A stretch of 64,000 nt of DNA from Cherax quadricarinatus (GCF_038502225.1 NC_091355.1:11965115-12029114); one strand, 5' to 3'; positions 1 to 12,178 are shown, counted from the stretch's first letter. The notes: generated by a model not told the origin, from the letters alone. Numbers and translations are program-made.

Positions 1-514
<514 letters not shown>

Positions 515-1043
515 GCACGCGTTTATTATATAATCACAAACACACACACACACACGCACGCACACACTATAATCTCGCTTACGAAACCTGAATTAAAATA
601 CTAGAGTCAGATTACTTAGCAACTTGCACTAATCACGCCACTACTGATGTATTAGTGGTTAGTTCGTGTTAGTGTAAGTGGAAGCCATTACCTCTGTATT
701 ATAAAAAACAGCAATGGAAGAGAGTTTAAAAATTTTACGCCCGTTGACGCTGTATTCGAATTTGAACAATGCTTCAAATGATAGTTTTTTTATGTGGGTG
801 AATATTTCACAACGTTTTGTTGGGAACGTTTTCATAAATATCCTTTTCAAAGCGCGGCCATCCAGTGAAACGTTTGACCGCTAATAAAGCAGGTAGCCTT
901 TACTGACTTTTTTCAGTTTTTAATTGCTTCATTTTGTGGATACAACCTGGCTCTACCGCTGCTGTTTGTGTGTCCGTCTCTCCTGCCCACCCCCACCACG
1001 AATGATGCCACAAAAAACTACCTAAGCAATTTGTTTTTACTCA

Positions 1044-1044
<1 letters not shown>

Positions 1045-1137
<93 letters not shown>
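1045..1137. repeat. (AC)n microsatellite
   Basis: About 92 bp of uninterrupted AC. Unlike many TG/CA tracts further along the window, I see no LINE 3' end beside it. The 513-1044 stretch before it has no recognised feature. Confidence 0.95.
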
Positions 1138-1405
1138 CGGTACAATATTTAAGGGACGCGTTACAAGTGCACTGAGGTGTTTGTCAAGAATTGCATCCCA
1201 AGTATTTCATCCAGTTCCTCAGATCTGCATGTCTCGTTTTTTTTTTTATCTTGGGTCATTTTCTGTTTCGCTAAATTTTGTTTATAAGACCTGGAGAGAG
1301 TAAACTGTACAATTCCTGGCTGGACCTGAGACACCATGCTCGGAATGACCTCTGTCAGAGTACACTCTTGGTGTCTTATTCTTATTCGCTTTTTTGTCGA
1401 CTAAC

Positions 1406-4400
1406 ATGGGCTCTCTTCTGTCCCCTGGTGTTGCTATGGGCTCTCTTCTGTCCCCTGGTGTTGTTATGGGCTCTCTTCTGTCCCCTGGTGTTGTTATGGG
1501 CTCTCTTCTGTCCCCTGGTGTTGTTATGGGCTCTCTTCTGTTCCCTGGTGTTGTTATGGGCTCTCTTCTGTCCCCTGGTGTTGTTATGGGCTCTCTTCTG
1601 TCCCCTGGTGTTGTTATGGGCTCTCTTCTGTCCCCTGGTGTTGTTATGGGCTCTCTTCTGTCCCCTGGTGTTGTTATGGGCTCTCTTCTGTCCCCTGGTG
1701 TTGTTATGGGCTCTCTTCTGTCCCCTGGTGTTGCTATGGGCTCTCTTCTGTTCCCTGGTGTTATGGGCTCTCTTCTGTCCCCTGGTGTTGCTATGGGCTC
1801 TCTTCTGTTCCCTGGTGTTATGGGCTCTCTTCTGTTCCCTGGTGTTGCTATGGGCTCTCTTCTGTTCCCTGGTGTTGTTATGGTCTCTCTTCTGTTCCCT
1901 GGTGTTATGGGCTCTCTTCTGTTCCCTGGTGTTGCTATGGGCTCTCTTCTGTTCCCTGGTGTTGCTATGGGCTCTCTTCTGTTCCCTGGTGTTGCTATGG
2001 GCTCTCTTCTGTTCCCTGGTGTTGTTATGGTCTCTCTTCTGTTCCCTGGCGTTGCTATGGTCTCTCTTCTGTTCCCTGGTGTTGCTATGGGCTCTTCTGT
2101 TCCCTGGTGTTGCTATGGGCTCTCTTCTGTTCCCTGGTGTTGTTATGGTCTCTCTTCTGTTCCCTAGTGTTGCTATGGGCTCTCTTCTGTTCCCTGGTGT
2201 TGCTATGGGCTCTCTTCTGTTCCCTGGTGTTGCTATGGGCTCTCTTCTATTCCATGGTGTTGCTATGGTCTCTCTTCTGTTCCCTGGTGTAGCTATGGTC
2301 TCTCTTCTGTTCCCTGGTGTTGCTATGGTCTCTCTTCTGTTTTCTGGTGTTGCTATGGTCTCTCTTCTGTTCCCTGGTGTTACTATGGTCTCTCTTCTGT
2401 TCCCTGGTGTTGCTATGGTCTCTCTTCTGTTCCCTGGTGTTGCTATGGTCTCTCTTCTGTTCCCTGCTGTTGCTATAGGCTCTCTTCTGTTCCCTGGTAT
2501 TGCTATGGTCTCTCTTCTATTCCCTCGTGTTGCTATGGTCTCTCTTCTGTTTTCTGGTGTTGCTATGGTCTCTCTTCTGTTCTCTGGTGTTACTATGGTC
2601 TCTCTTCTGTTCCCTGGTGTTGCTATGGTCTCTTCTGTTCCCTGGTGTTGCTATGGTCTCTCTTCTGTTCCCTGGTGTTGCTATGGTCTCTCTTCTGTTC
2701 CCTGGTGTTGCTATGGTCTCTCTTCTGTTCCCTGGTGTTGCTATGGTCTCTCTTCTGTTCCCTGGTGTTGCTATAGGCTCTTCTGTTCCCTGGTGTTGCT
2801 ATAGGCTCTTCCGTTCCCTGGTGTTGCTATGGTCTCTCTTCTGTTCCCTGGTGTTGCTATGGTCTCTCTTCTGTTCCCTGGTGTTGCTATAGGCTCTTCT
2901 GTTCCCTGGTGTTGCTATAGGCTCTTCTGTTCCCTGGTGTTGCTATGGTCTCTCTTCTATTCCCTGGTGTTGCTATGGTCTCTCTTCTGTTCCCTGGTGT
3001 TGCTATGGTCTCTCTTCTGTTCCCTGGTGTTGCTATGGTCTCTCTTCTGTTTCCTGGTGTTGCTATGGTCTCTCTTCTGTTCCCTGGTGTTACTATGGTC
3101 TCTCTTCTGTTCCCTGGTGTTGCTATGGTCTCTCTTCTGTTTCCTGGTGTTGCTATGGTCTCTCTTCTGTTCCCTGGTGTTGCTATGGTCTCTCTTCTGT
3201 TCCCTGGTGTTGCTATGGTCTCTCTTCTGTTCCCTGGTGTTGCTATGGTCTCTCTTCTGTTCCCTGGTGTTGCTATGGTCTCTCTTCTGTTCCCTGGTGT
3301 TGCTATAGGCTCTTCTGTTCCCTGGTGTTGCTCTAGGCTCTTCTGTTCCCTGGTGTTGCTATAGGCTCTTCTGTTCCCTGGTGTTGCTCTAGGCTCTTCT
3401 GTTCCCTGGTGTTGCTCTAGGCTCTTCTGTTCCCTGGTGTTGCTATAGGCTCTTCTGTTCCCTGGTGTTGCTATAGGCTCTTCTGTTCCCTGGTGTTGCT
3501 CTAGGCTCTTCTGTTCCCTGGTGTTGCTATAGGCTCTTCTGTTCCCTGGTGTTGCTATAGGCTCTTCTGTTCCCTGGTGTTGCTATAGGCTCTTCTGTTC
3601 CCTGGTGTTGCTATAGGCTCTTCTGTTCCCTGGTGTTGCTATAGGCTCTTCTGTTCCCTGGTGTTGCTATAGGCTCTTCTGTTCCCTGGTGTTGCTATGG
3701 TCTCTCTTCTGTTCCCTGGTGTTGCTATGGTCTCTCTTCTGTTCCCTGGTGTTGCTATGGTCTATCTTCTGTTCCCTGGTGTTGCTATGGTCTCTCTTCT
3801 GTTCCCTGGTGTTGCTATGGTCTCTCTTCTGTTCCCTGGTGTTGCTATGGTCTCTTCTGTTCCCTGGTATTGCTATGGTCTCTCTTCTGTTCCCTGGTGT
3901 TGCTATGGTCTCTCTTCTGTTCCCTGGTGTTGCTATGGTCTCTCTTCTGTTCCCTGGTGTTGCTATGGTCTCTCTCCTGTTCCCTGGTGTTGCTATGGTC
4001 TCTCTTCTGTTCCCTGGTGTTGCTATAGGCTCTTCTGTTCCCTGGTGTTGCTCTAGGCTCTTCTGTTCCCTGGTGTTGCTATAGGCTCTTCTGTTCCCTG
4101 GTGTTGCTCTAGGCTCTTCTGTTCCCTGGTGTTGCTCTAGGCTCTTCTGTTCCCTGGTGTTGCTATAGGCTCTTCTGTTCCCTGGTGTTGCTATAGGCTC
4201 TTCTGTTCCCTGGTGTTGCTATAGGCTCTTCTGTTCCCTGGTGTTGCTATAGGCTCTTCTGTTCCCTGGTGTTGCTATAGGCTCTTCTGTTCCCTGGTGT
4301 TGCTATAGGCTCTTCTGTTCCCTGGTGTTGCTATAGGCTCTTCTGTTCCCTGGTGTTGCTATAGGCTCTTCTGTTCCCTGGTGTTGCTATAGGCTCTTCT

Positions 4401-6716
4401 GTTCCCTGGTGTTGCTATAGGCTCTTCTGTTCCCTGGTGTTGCTATAGGCTCTTCTGTTCCCTGGTGTTGCTAGGCTAGGCTCTTCTGTTCCCTGGTGTT
4501 GCTATAGGCTCTTCTGTTCCCTGGTGTTGCTATAGGCTCTTCTGTTCCCTGGTGTTGCTCTAGGCTCTTCTGTTCCCTGGTGTTGCTATAGGCTCTTCTG
4601 TTCCCTGGTGTTGCTATAGGCTCTTCTGTTCCCTGGTGTTGCTATAGGCTCTTCTGTTCCCTGGTGTTGCTATAGGCTCTTCTGTTCCCTGGTGTTGCTA
4701 TAGGCTCTTCTGTTCCCTGGTGTTGCTATAGGCTCTTCTGTTCCCTGGTGTTGCTATAGGCTCTTCTGTTCCCTGGTGTTGCTATAGGCTCTTCTGTTCC
4801 CTGGTGTTGCTATAGGCTCTTCTGTTCCCTGGTGTTGCTATAGGCTCTTCTGTTCCCTGGTGTTGCTATAGGCTCTTCTGTTCCCTGGTGTTGCTATAGG
4901 CTCTTCTGTTCCCTGGTGTTGCTATAGGCTCTTCTGTTCCCTGGTGTTGCTATAGGCTCTTCTGTTCCTTGGTGTTGCTATAGGCTCTTCTGTTCCCTGG
5001 TGTTGCTATAGGCTCTTCTGTTCCCTGGTGTTGCTATAGGCTCTTCTGTTCCCTGGTGTTGCTATAGGCTCTTCTGTTCCCTGGTGTTGCTATAGGCTCT
5101 TCTGTTCCCTGGTGTTGCTATAGGCTCTTCTGTTCCCTGGTGTTGCTATAGGCTCTTCTGTTCCCTGGTGTTGCTATAGGCTCTTCTGTTCCCTGGTGTT
5201 GCTATAGGCTCTTCTGTTCCCTGGTGTTGCTATAGGCTCTTCTGTTCCCTGGTGTTGCTATAGGCTCTTCTGTTCCCTGGTGTTGCTATAGGCTCTTCTG
5301 TTCCCTGGTGTTGCTATAGGCTCTTCTGTTCCCTGGTGTTGCTATAGGCTCTTCTGTTCCCTGGTGTTGCTATAGGCTCTTCTGTTCCCTGGTGTTGCTA
5401 TAGGCTCTTCTGTTCCCTGGTGTTGCTATAGGCTCTTCTGTTCCCTGGTGTTGCTATAGGCTCTTCTGTTCCCTGGTGTTGCTATAGGCTCTTCTGTTCC
5501 CTGGTGTTGCTATAGGCTCTTCTGTTCCCTGGTGTTGCTATAGGCTCTTCTGTTCCCTGGTGTTGCTATAGGCTCTTCTGTTCCCTGGTGTTGCTATAGG
5601 CTCTTCTGTTCCCTGGTGTTGCTATAGGCTCTTCTGTTCCCTGGTGTTGCTATAGGCTCTTCTGTTCCCTGGTGTTGCTCTAGGCTCTTCTGTTCCCTGG
5701 TGTTGCTATAGGCTCTTCTGTTCCCTGGTGTTGCTATAGGCTCTTCTGTTCCCTGGTGTTGCTATAGGCTCTTCTGTTCCCTGGTGTTGCTATAGGCTCT
5801 TCTGTTCCCTGGTGTTGCTATAGGCTCTTCTGTTCCCTGGTGTTGCTATAGGCTCTTCTGTTCCCTGGTGTTGCTATAGGCTCTTCTGTTCCCTGGTGTT
5901 GCTCTAGGCTCTTCTGTTCCCTGGTGTTGCTATAGGCTCTTCTGTTCCCTGGTGTTGCTATAGGCTCTTCTGTTCCTTGGTGTTGCTCTAGGCTCTTCTG
6001 TTCCCTGGTGTTGCTCTAGGCTCTTCTGTTCCCTGGTGTTGCTATAGGCTCTTCTGTTCCCTGGTGTTGCTATAGGCTCTTCTGTTCCTTGGTGTTGCTA
6101 TAGGCTCTTCTGTTCCCTGGTGTTGCTATAGGCTCTTCTGTTCCTTGGTGTTGCTCTAGGCTCTTCTGTTCCCTGGTGTTGCTATAGGCTCTTCTGTTCC
6201 CTGGTGTTGCTATAGGCTCTTCTGTTCCCTGGTGTTGCTATAGGCTCTTCTGTTCCCTGGTGTTGCTATAGGCTCTTCTGTTCCTTGGTGTTGCTATAGG
6301 CTCTTCTGTTCCTTGGTGCTGCTATAGGCTCTTCTGTTCCCTTGTGTTGCTATAGGCTCTTCTGTTCCCTGGTGTTGCTATAGGCTCTTCTGTTCCTTGG
6401 TGTTGCTATAGGCTCTTCTGTTCCTTGGTGTTGCTATAGGCTCTTCTGTTCCCTGGTGTTGCTATAGGCTCTTCTGTTCCCTGGTGTTGCTCTAGGCTCT
6501 TCTGTTCCTTGGTGCTGCTATAGGCTCTTCTGTTCCCTGGTGTTGCTATAGGCTCTTCTGTTCCCTGGTGTTGCTATAAGCTCTTCTGCTCCCTGGTGTT
6601 GCTATAGGCTCTTCTGTTCCCTGGTGTTGCTATAGGCTCTTCTGTTCCCTGGTGTTGCTATAGGCTCTTCTGTTCCCTGGTGTTGCTATAGGCTCTTCTG
6701 TTCCTTGGTGCTGCTA
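1406..6716. repeat. 5.3 kb minisatellite, 30-bp units changing to 28-bp units
   Basis: Head-to-tail units share the core CTCTTCTGTTCCCTGGTG. From 1406 to about 2770 the unit is mainly 30 bp (ATGGG or ATGGT, then CTCT CTTCTG), with a few 27-bp units around 1750-1920. Blocks of 28-bp units (ATAGG or CTAGG, with one CT dropped) appear from about 2770 and make up almost everything after 4020. This is roughly 185 copies. The first units carry TCCCC and later ones TTCCC, so variants are ordered along the array. Units of 30 bp keep a reading frame open while 28-bp units shift it, which is why long open frames occur only in the left half. These frames encode a monotonous Leu/Phe/Ser/Val decapeptide with no gene signals, so I do not call a CDS. 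Confidence 0.97.
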
Positions 6717-6860
6717 ATCTTTATACAGAATACTTCATTACACTTTTTGTTCTCTTCGTCCATGTAATTGATGTAATGGATTATTCCTACTCTTCTCCAG
6801 TCAGTATTATGATTTATTGATATAGTGAGCGCAGCAGTATCATCATATATCGCACACTTT

Positions 6861-7348
6861 TTTTTTATTAACGAATTGGCCGTCTCCCACCAAGGCAGGG
6901 TGGCCCGATAATGAAAAACTTTCATTATTCACTCCATCACTGTCTTGCCAGAGGTGCACTTACACTACAGTTATAAAACTGTAACATTACCACCCCTCTT
7001 TCAGAGTGCAGACACTGTACTTCCCATCTCCAGGACTCAAGTCCGGCCTGCCGGTTTCCCTGAATCCCTTCATAAATGTTATCTTGCTCACACTCCAACA
7101 ACACGTCAAGCTCTAAAAACTCTTTGTTTCCCTTCGCTCCTATCTAACACGCTCACGCATTCTTGCAGGAAGTCAAAGCCTCTCGCACACAAAACCTCTT
7201 TTACCACCTCCCTCCAACCTTTCCTAGGCCGACCCCTACTCCTCCTTCCCTCCATTTCTCCCCACTGAAACTCACCTGCCCCCTTCAGCTTTGTTTCGCT
7301 TAGAGCGAGGACATCCAACTTCTTTTCATTTATAACATTAGCAATCAT
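6861..7348 (-). mobile_element. Internally deleted LINE fragment: endonuclease start fused to C-terminal tail
   Basis: On the minus strand, about 7348-7255 reads as the start of an endonuclease/exonuclease/phosphatase domain (LDVLALSETKLKG). It passes directly into RSRGRPRKGWREVV, a motif normally found at the very C-terminus of LINE reverse transcriptases. The catalytic middle of the endonuclease and the whole reverse transcriptase are missing. The rest, to about 6861, is a non-coding tail that ends near a short T-run and matches, in the opposite orientation, the tail at 16028-16375. I infer a non-autonomous, internally deleted LINE derivative. The endonuclease reading rests on about 30 residues. 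Confidence 0.7.
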
Positions 7349-7357
7349 CTGTTTCTT

Positions 7358-7440
7358 TGTTTGTAGATGAATGGTTCAGAGAACCGACATGTTGATAAAT
7401 TAGACGTATGTGCAACTCTTGGGTATCTTCAGTGAGGAAA
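7358..7440 (+). mobile_element. Terminal fragment of the AACGTTTC fold-back family
   Basis: About 80 bp that nearly match the left end of the fold-back element at 8329-8812: the same GTTTGTAGATGAATGGTTCA start, then the GTTGATAAATTAGAC and GTGCAACTCTTGGG segments, ending at AACGTTTC. Only one terminus is present, so this is a truncated copy. Confidence 0.75.
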
Positions 7441-7734
7441 CGTTTCTTTCTTTCAATTAGCAAAATGTGAACCTAAAAGGTGTGTGACACGTGATCAAAC
7501 CAATATTTCAGTAAATCTAGTAATTTTATTCGTGTAAAAAATAAAGTTATAGTAATATCAGAATATGGAAAATATAGAGTTGTTAACAGTAAGAACCTAA
7601 ATAATTAAAAGTTATAAGATTTAGAGACTAGCGGACAACTGTGTAAGACTGAAGACTGCAGCAGCCTACTGGTCAGTCTTACATTGATTGTATTCATTAC
7701 TGACAGGGACATTAGTAGGACCTGTGTCTACCAT

Positions 7735-8105
7735 TTTGGTATCTTTATTGATAAGACGTTTCGCCTGCTCATCAGGCTTCTTCAGTCGATATACAAAAGA
7801 CAGCAGAAGTCGTTGAGATGTAGGTGTAAAATATCAGTAACCTCACCAAGGCTGAGGGACTGATCACTTCAAACTTACGTCTCCAGGCTGAGGGACTGAT
7901 CACTTCAAACTTACGTCTCCAGGCTGAGGGACTGATCACTTCAAACTTACGTCTCCAGGCTGAGGGACTGATCACTTCAAACTTACGTCTCCAGGCTGAG
8001 GGACTGATCACGTTATATCTCCAGCACTTCGGCTGTCTCCTTTGTACTCCGACCGAAGCAGCCTGCTGAGCGGGCGAAACGTCTCATCAGCAAAGACACG
8101 CAACT
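7735..8105. mobile_element. Imperfect fold-back element with a minisatellite between its arms
   Basis: The left arm (about 7735-7803, with GACGTTTCGCCTGCTC) is an imperfect reverse complement of the right arm (about 8045-8105, with GAGCGGGCGAAACGTC). The space between them is largely the 36-bp tandem repeat at 7849-8010. The core GGCGAAACGT matches the other fold-back copies in the window. I see no coding capacity. Any element that mobilised it would have acted in trans. Confidence 0.65.
7849..8010. repeat. 36-bp tandem repeat, about 4.5 copies
   Basis: Near-identical 36-bp units with the core GGCTGAGGGACTGATCAC followed by TTCAAACTTACGTCTCCA. The GCTGAGGGACTGA segment is also a single-copy part of related fold-back elements at about 8490, 8675, 21410 and 34900, so the array is a local expansion of fold-back family sequence. 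Confidence 0.9.
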
Positions 8106-8328
8106 GTTGCACAGGTGTTTACTTGTCAGTATTGTACTGACCTTCAGCAGGAAATACTGTGTGTGAGGCATCCCATAACTATGATACAGGGAGACCAATG
8201 TAGTGGTGTGAGGGTAGGTACGTAAGACGTCACTCAGCCTGGGTCTGGGGCCAGCTGGGAGGAAGGATTGGTAGAGAGCCGGCTGGAGATCTCCAAGTCA
8301 CGTATAGGCATCTATGTAAACTGAAGAG

Positions 8329-8812
8329 TTTGTAGATGAATGGTTCAGAGAACCGACATGTTGATAAATTAGACACATGTGCAACTCTTGGGTATCTTTA
8401 TTGAGGAAACGTTTCGCCACACAGTGGCTTCATCAGTCCATACAAAGGAGAATCTTGAAGAACAGGAGGAGAATGAGGTAATCAGTCCCTCAACCTAGAG
8501 TCGATGTGGTCAGTCCATCAATCTTGAATAGAATACGGCATACGTGCGGAGAAGCTTATAAACCGTTGGTAGAAGAGGTGCAGCAGTCATAGGTGGTGTC
8601 ACATTTGTTCAATGTGGAGTAGGTCGTGCCCAAGAATTAGGCAAGCGAAGATTGATGGACTGACCACATCGACTCTAGGTTGAGGGACTGATTACCTCAT
8701 TCTCCTCCTGTTCTTCAAGATTCTCCTTTGTATGGACTGATGAAGCCACTGTGTGGCGAAACGTTTCCTCAATAAAGATACCCAAGAGTTGCACATGTGT
8801 CTAATTTATCAA
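8329..8812. mobile_element. Fold-back transposable element, 165-bp inverted arms, flanked by a 9-11 bp duplication
   Basis: Positions 8361-8525 and 8648-8812 are reverse complements over 165 bp. I found no mismatch by eye. They are separated by a 122-bp loop. AAACTGAAGAG occurs at 8318-8328 and again at 8811-8821, so the element is bounded by an apparent target-site duplication. Its length is 9-11 bp because AA can belong either to the element or to the duplication. The left end carries 32 extra terminal bases (8329-8360) that the right arm lacks. There is no open frame of note. Duplications of about 9 bp are known for Mutator-like and Foldback-type DNA elements. Family assignment is inference. 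Confidence 0.85.
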
Positions 8813-8821
8813 ACTGAAGAG

Positions 8822-9789
8822 TGCTTGGGGGTGTTTTGCAATGCTGACGGCGCCCTGATTTTGTTCTGTGGTTTTTATGTTTGAGTGTCTGCTGCTTCCT
8901 GAACAAGCATAAGATGCCTTTATATCAAACAACTTATCTAGCGCCCGCGAAGTAGATCATGTGACTGGAATGCAGTAGGCATTTCCTTCTTGAATCTCAG
9001 CACCGAGTCTTTGGAAAAGAAAGCTGGTCCTTACTTTACAAGTTTGTCACCTAACTTTCAGTAGCTCAAGAGTGCACTTTCCTCATGATGCAAGGGTCTC
9101 TGACCCCTGCATCATGGAGAAAGCGTGCTGCACAGTCTCCGTATTGAAGAATTTTCCGGATCTCCCTGAATTTGTTCCATCATCATCTTGAGATTCAGAA
9201 GATCAGAAATAAGTGTCGACCGTTTTAAACTCTCATGTGTAGGCCTACGCTATTTCACAACCATCTATTCAAACCATGGTGACTCCATCTGGCAATTTCT
9301 GGTTGCCATCATGTCTGATTAACTGGTGTAGAATTACACATGTTGCACATGTGTGTAATTCTTCATCTTGTCGGTACTGTATACAATTCATGTATAACTG
9401 ATTAACTAACTGGTGTAGTCTTTCTGAGTGCTGACGGGCTCTGGCGAGGCTGGATATCATTGAACTTATCGTGGCTTATAATTTTTTCCTCTGACTTAAG
9501 GCAGGCGAGACCATAAAGACCAAATTGGCCTGCCGATGCGCTGCTACAAATACCAATGGGAATGTCCTGATTATCAGAGTGCCCAAGGAGGAATTAGGAT
9601 AATAGGAAATCCCCAGCATGTGATGCTCTAACTGCTAGTAGGCAAGCTATGTCCTTTCCAGAGCCATTTTCCATCATTTTTCATTATAATAAATTTTGCC
9701 CACAGTGTAGCGGCAGACGGATTAGGAAAAATGATCTGGATCGAGGCGTGGTTGACCGATATGCAACAAAATTTACATAAATGGAGAGA
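8822..9789. other. No gene recognised; small inverted repeats
   Basis: Mostly unique sequence. The exceptions are a hairpin at about 9081-9118 around TCTCTGA and a near-perfect palindrome at 9330-9362 (AGAATTACACATG with its complement). The text after the palindrome resembles the ends of the fold-back family, so it may be a relic. Confidence 0.4.
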
Positions 9790-10987
9790 AATCATAGCGG
9801 GGACCCATCGCAAGTGGTGTTCCACGACAGTAAGGATTGGGACCCTTGTTGTTCACAATATACATACCAAACATAGAAGGGAGGGGGGTAGACATAAGCA
9901 AGCTTGATAGGTAAAAGGAAACATATGCAACTAATGCGACATTTTATAATGGTGCCATAATACTACCTGACATTAGTTACACTTGAGTCTTCTTACGTAA
10001 CATTTTGTCGATAATTCTACCAACATTATTACAAGAAGCAAGCTTGCTAACGACATGAAATAAATTACTATGATGATTCTAGAACGCTATAGGATCTAGA
10101 TAAGATGACATTGTGGTCTAATAAGTGACAGATGCAGCTTAATATCAACAAATGTAAGGTTCTAACCTTACAGATGTAGGGTTCTAATCTTTGGAAGAGA
10201 AAATACACAGTGTACATAATAACAAAACAATGGAGATCTCAAACTGAGTGAAAAAATATTTAGGAATTTTGATTAGCAGTAATTCACTGTTGTTTTGGTT
10301 TTAGATAAGTTCAGTAAAGCTAATAGAATTCTTGGCTTTATATCAACAGGTTTAACAGGAGTCCTCAGGTTATACTTCAGAATCGCATATCTTTCATAAG
10401 ACCTCTTTTGGATTATATAGTTCAGTTCTGGTCTCCATATTACAGCATGGATACAAAAGCGCGTAGTATGCAACGCCAGTATGTAACCTCTATCTTACAA
10501 AGAATGTAAAGCTGGGAAATGTACAGAGGATTATAACTAGACTAGTCGCATCTCTGGGACTAGTCTAGTTGTAATCCTTTGTATTTTCTCCAGCTCAACG
10601 TGATTTGTAGACCTATGAAGAGAGGCTAAAGTTTGTCGACATTAGGGAACAGAAAGACCAGAGGTAGACTGCGACGTACAAAATACTGAGAAGAATTTAC
10701 AGGGTGGGAAGGGAGAGAGTGAGAGGCGGGTCTGAGGTACACGAAGTCACAGCTTGAAGTTAAAAACACAGATGAGTCACAGGGATTTTAGGAAATATTT
10801 CTTAAGCCTTAGAATGACCAGGAAGCGGAACAACCGAGACAGTTATATGGCAGAGGAAGGATCCATACATAGTATGAAGAACAGGTATGACAGGGCTCAC
10901 CCAGCCAGAAGTGTGAACCCAATAGCGGCTATCAGAAAGTTTGGGCCAGGAGCTAAGAGACTAACACTGCAATCACAATTAGGTAAA
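9790..10987 (+). pseudogene. Decayed LINE reverse transcriptase, palm to C-terminus
   Basis: In shifting plus-strand frames, pieces of a non-LTR reverse transcriptase can be read in the expected order. A degraded VPQGSVLGPLLF-type motif lies near 9820-9870. Then come thumb-region text around 10110-10290 (KYLGILISSN), KANRILGFIS and RPLLDYIVQFWSPYY near 10310-10445, and a degraded KFVDIREQKDQR region near 10630-10670. It ends in CACAATTAGGT and a short (CA)n at 10985-11006, as other family A copies do. Many stops and frameshifts rule out function. It is interrupted near 9911-9990 by fold-back-like sequence and carries an internal inverted duplication at 10511-10594. The missing 5' end is typical of LINE truncation. 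Confidence 0.75.
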
Positions 10988-11005
10988 ACACACACACACA
11001 CACAC

Positions 11006-11100
<95 letters not shown>
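10986..11100. repeat. (AC)n then (TA)n microsatellite
   Basis: A short AC run, the usual end of a family A LINE copy, continues into about 94 bp of pure TA. Confidence 0.95.
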
Positions 11101-11104
<4 letters not shown>

Positions 11105-11204
11105 AGAATATGAAGCCAATGGAAGAATTGGCCCACGAGTCCATCTTTAACAATGGTTGACCCCAATTAGTGATCCCTGGCGGTTAACCAGCCCCCACGC
11201 CTAT

Positions 11205-11355
11205 ACATGGTCAAGATAACCCTCCCATGGTCAAAATAATCCTCCCATGGTCAAGATAACTCTCCCTTGGTCAAAATAATCCTCCCATGGTCAAAATAAT
11301 CCTCTCTTGGTTAAGATAACCCTTCCCTGGTCTCGCTAATCTTCTCATGGTCAAG
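11205..11355. repeat. 20-bp imperfect tandem repeat
   Basis: About seven degenerate copies of a unit like CCTCCCATGGTCAAAATAAT. Units differ at several positions (AAGATAAC versus AAAATAAT, CCTTGG versus CCATGG), so the array is older or less homogenised than the large arrays. The 11356-11830 stretch after it is AT-rich with nothing recognised. Confidence 0.85.
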
Positions 11356-11835
11356 ATGGGACTAGAGTATTGGAACCCCTCATATCAACACTTTTAGTGA
11401 GGTAAGATCTACTGTTAATACTACTACTACTACAGTATTACTGCTATTAATAATAACAGCAACATCAATAATATAAATAGTTTTGTTAACGAGTAATAAC
11501 AATATTATAATTATTCATAAAATATAAGTATTAATATAGCAATTAATAATAATGACGTCATCAACTACAAATCAGCAAGAATTACAAATGTGTGATAAAC
11601 TCCATAAATAATAGAGAGCAAAGGTGATTATATTTTATTTTGCTCCAAATGTTCAATAATCTCTTGTAGTTATTAATTGCGAGGGTTGTTCACTTGTGTT
11701 CAGTGAGCGTGTAATCTTATTTTTGTGTTGAACGCTCAATGGCTCACAATACATCACTGATTTATTTTGTCCGCCTGAAATGATGAGGACAAAAGGTATT
11801 ATGCATGATTTTTAGCGTCTCTACACGCGCTGATA

Positions 11836-12178
11836 CACACACACACACACACACACATACATACACGAACACTCATACATACACACTCATACATACACAC
11901 AGACACACATACACACAGACACACATACATACACACACACGGCAAGACAAGTAGTAGTATTACCGCCACTACTGTTGCTACCACCACCACTACAACTACA
12001 ACTACTACTACTGTTGCTACTGCTACTAATACTACTGCTACTGATATTTTACTGCTGCTACTACTGCTGCATCTACAACTACTACTGTTGCTAGTACTAC
12101 AACTGCTACTACCCCTTCTACTACTACTACTACTACTACTACTAATAATAATAATACTGCTACTACTACTATTCCTTG
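11836..12178. repeat. Imperfect (AC)n/(ATAC)n followed by (ACT/TAC)n triplet tract
   Basis: Positions 11836-11940 are CA-rich with ATAC and AGAC interruptions. Positions 11950-12178 are an imperfect ACT/TAC triplet repeat. Open frames here would encode only polySer or polyVal. Confidence 0.9.

Noticed and set aside
1278..4084. Leu/Phe/Cys-rich membrane-like open frames
   Set aside because: They arise from the 30-bp minisatellite units. The frame is destroyed wherever 28-bp units begin.
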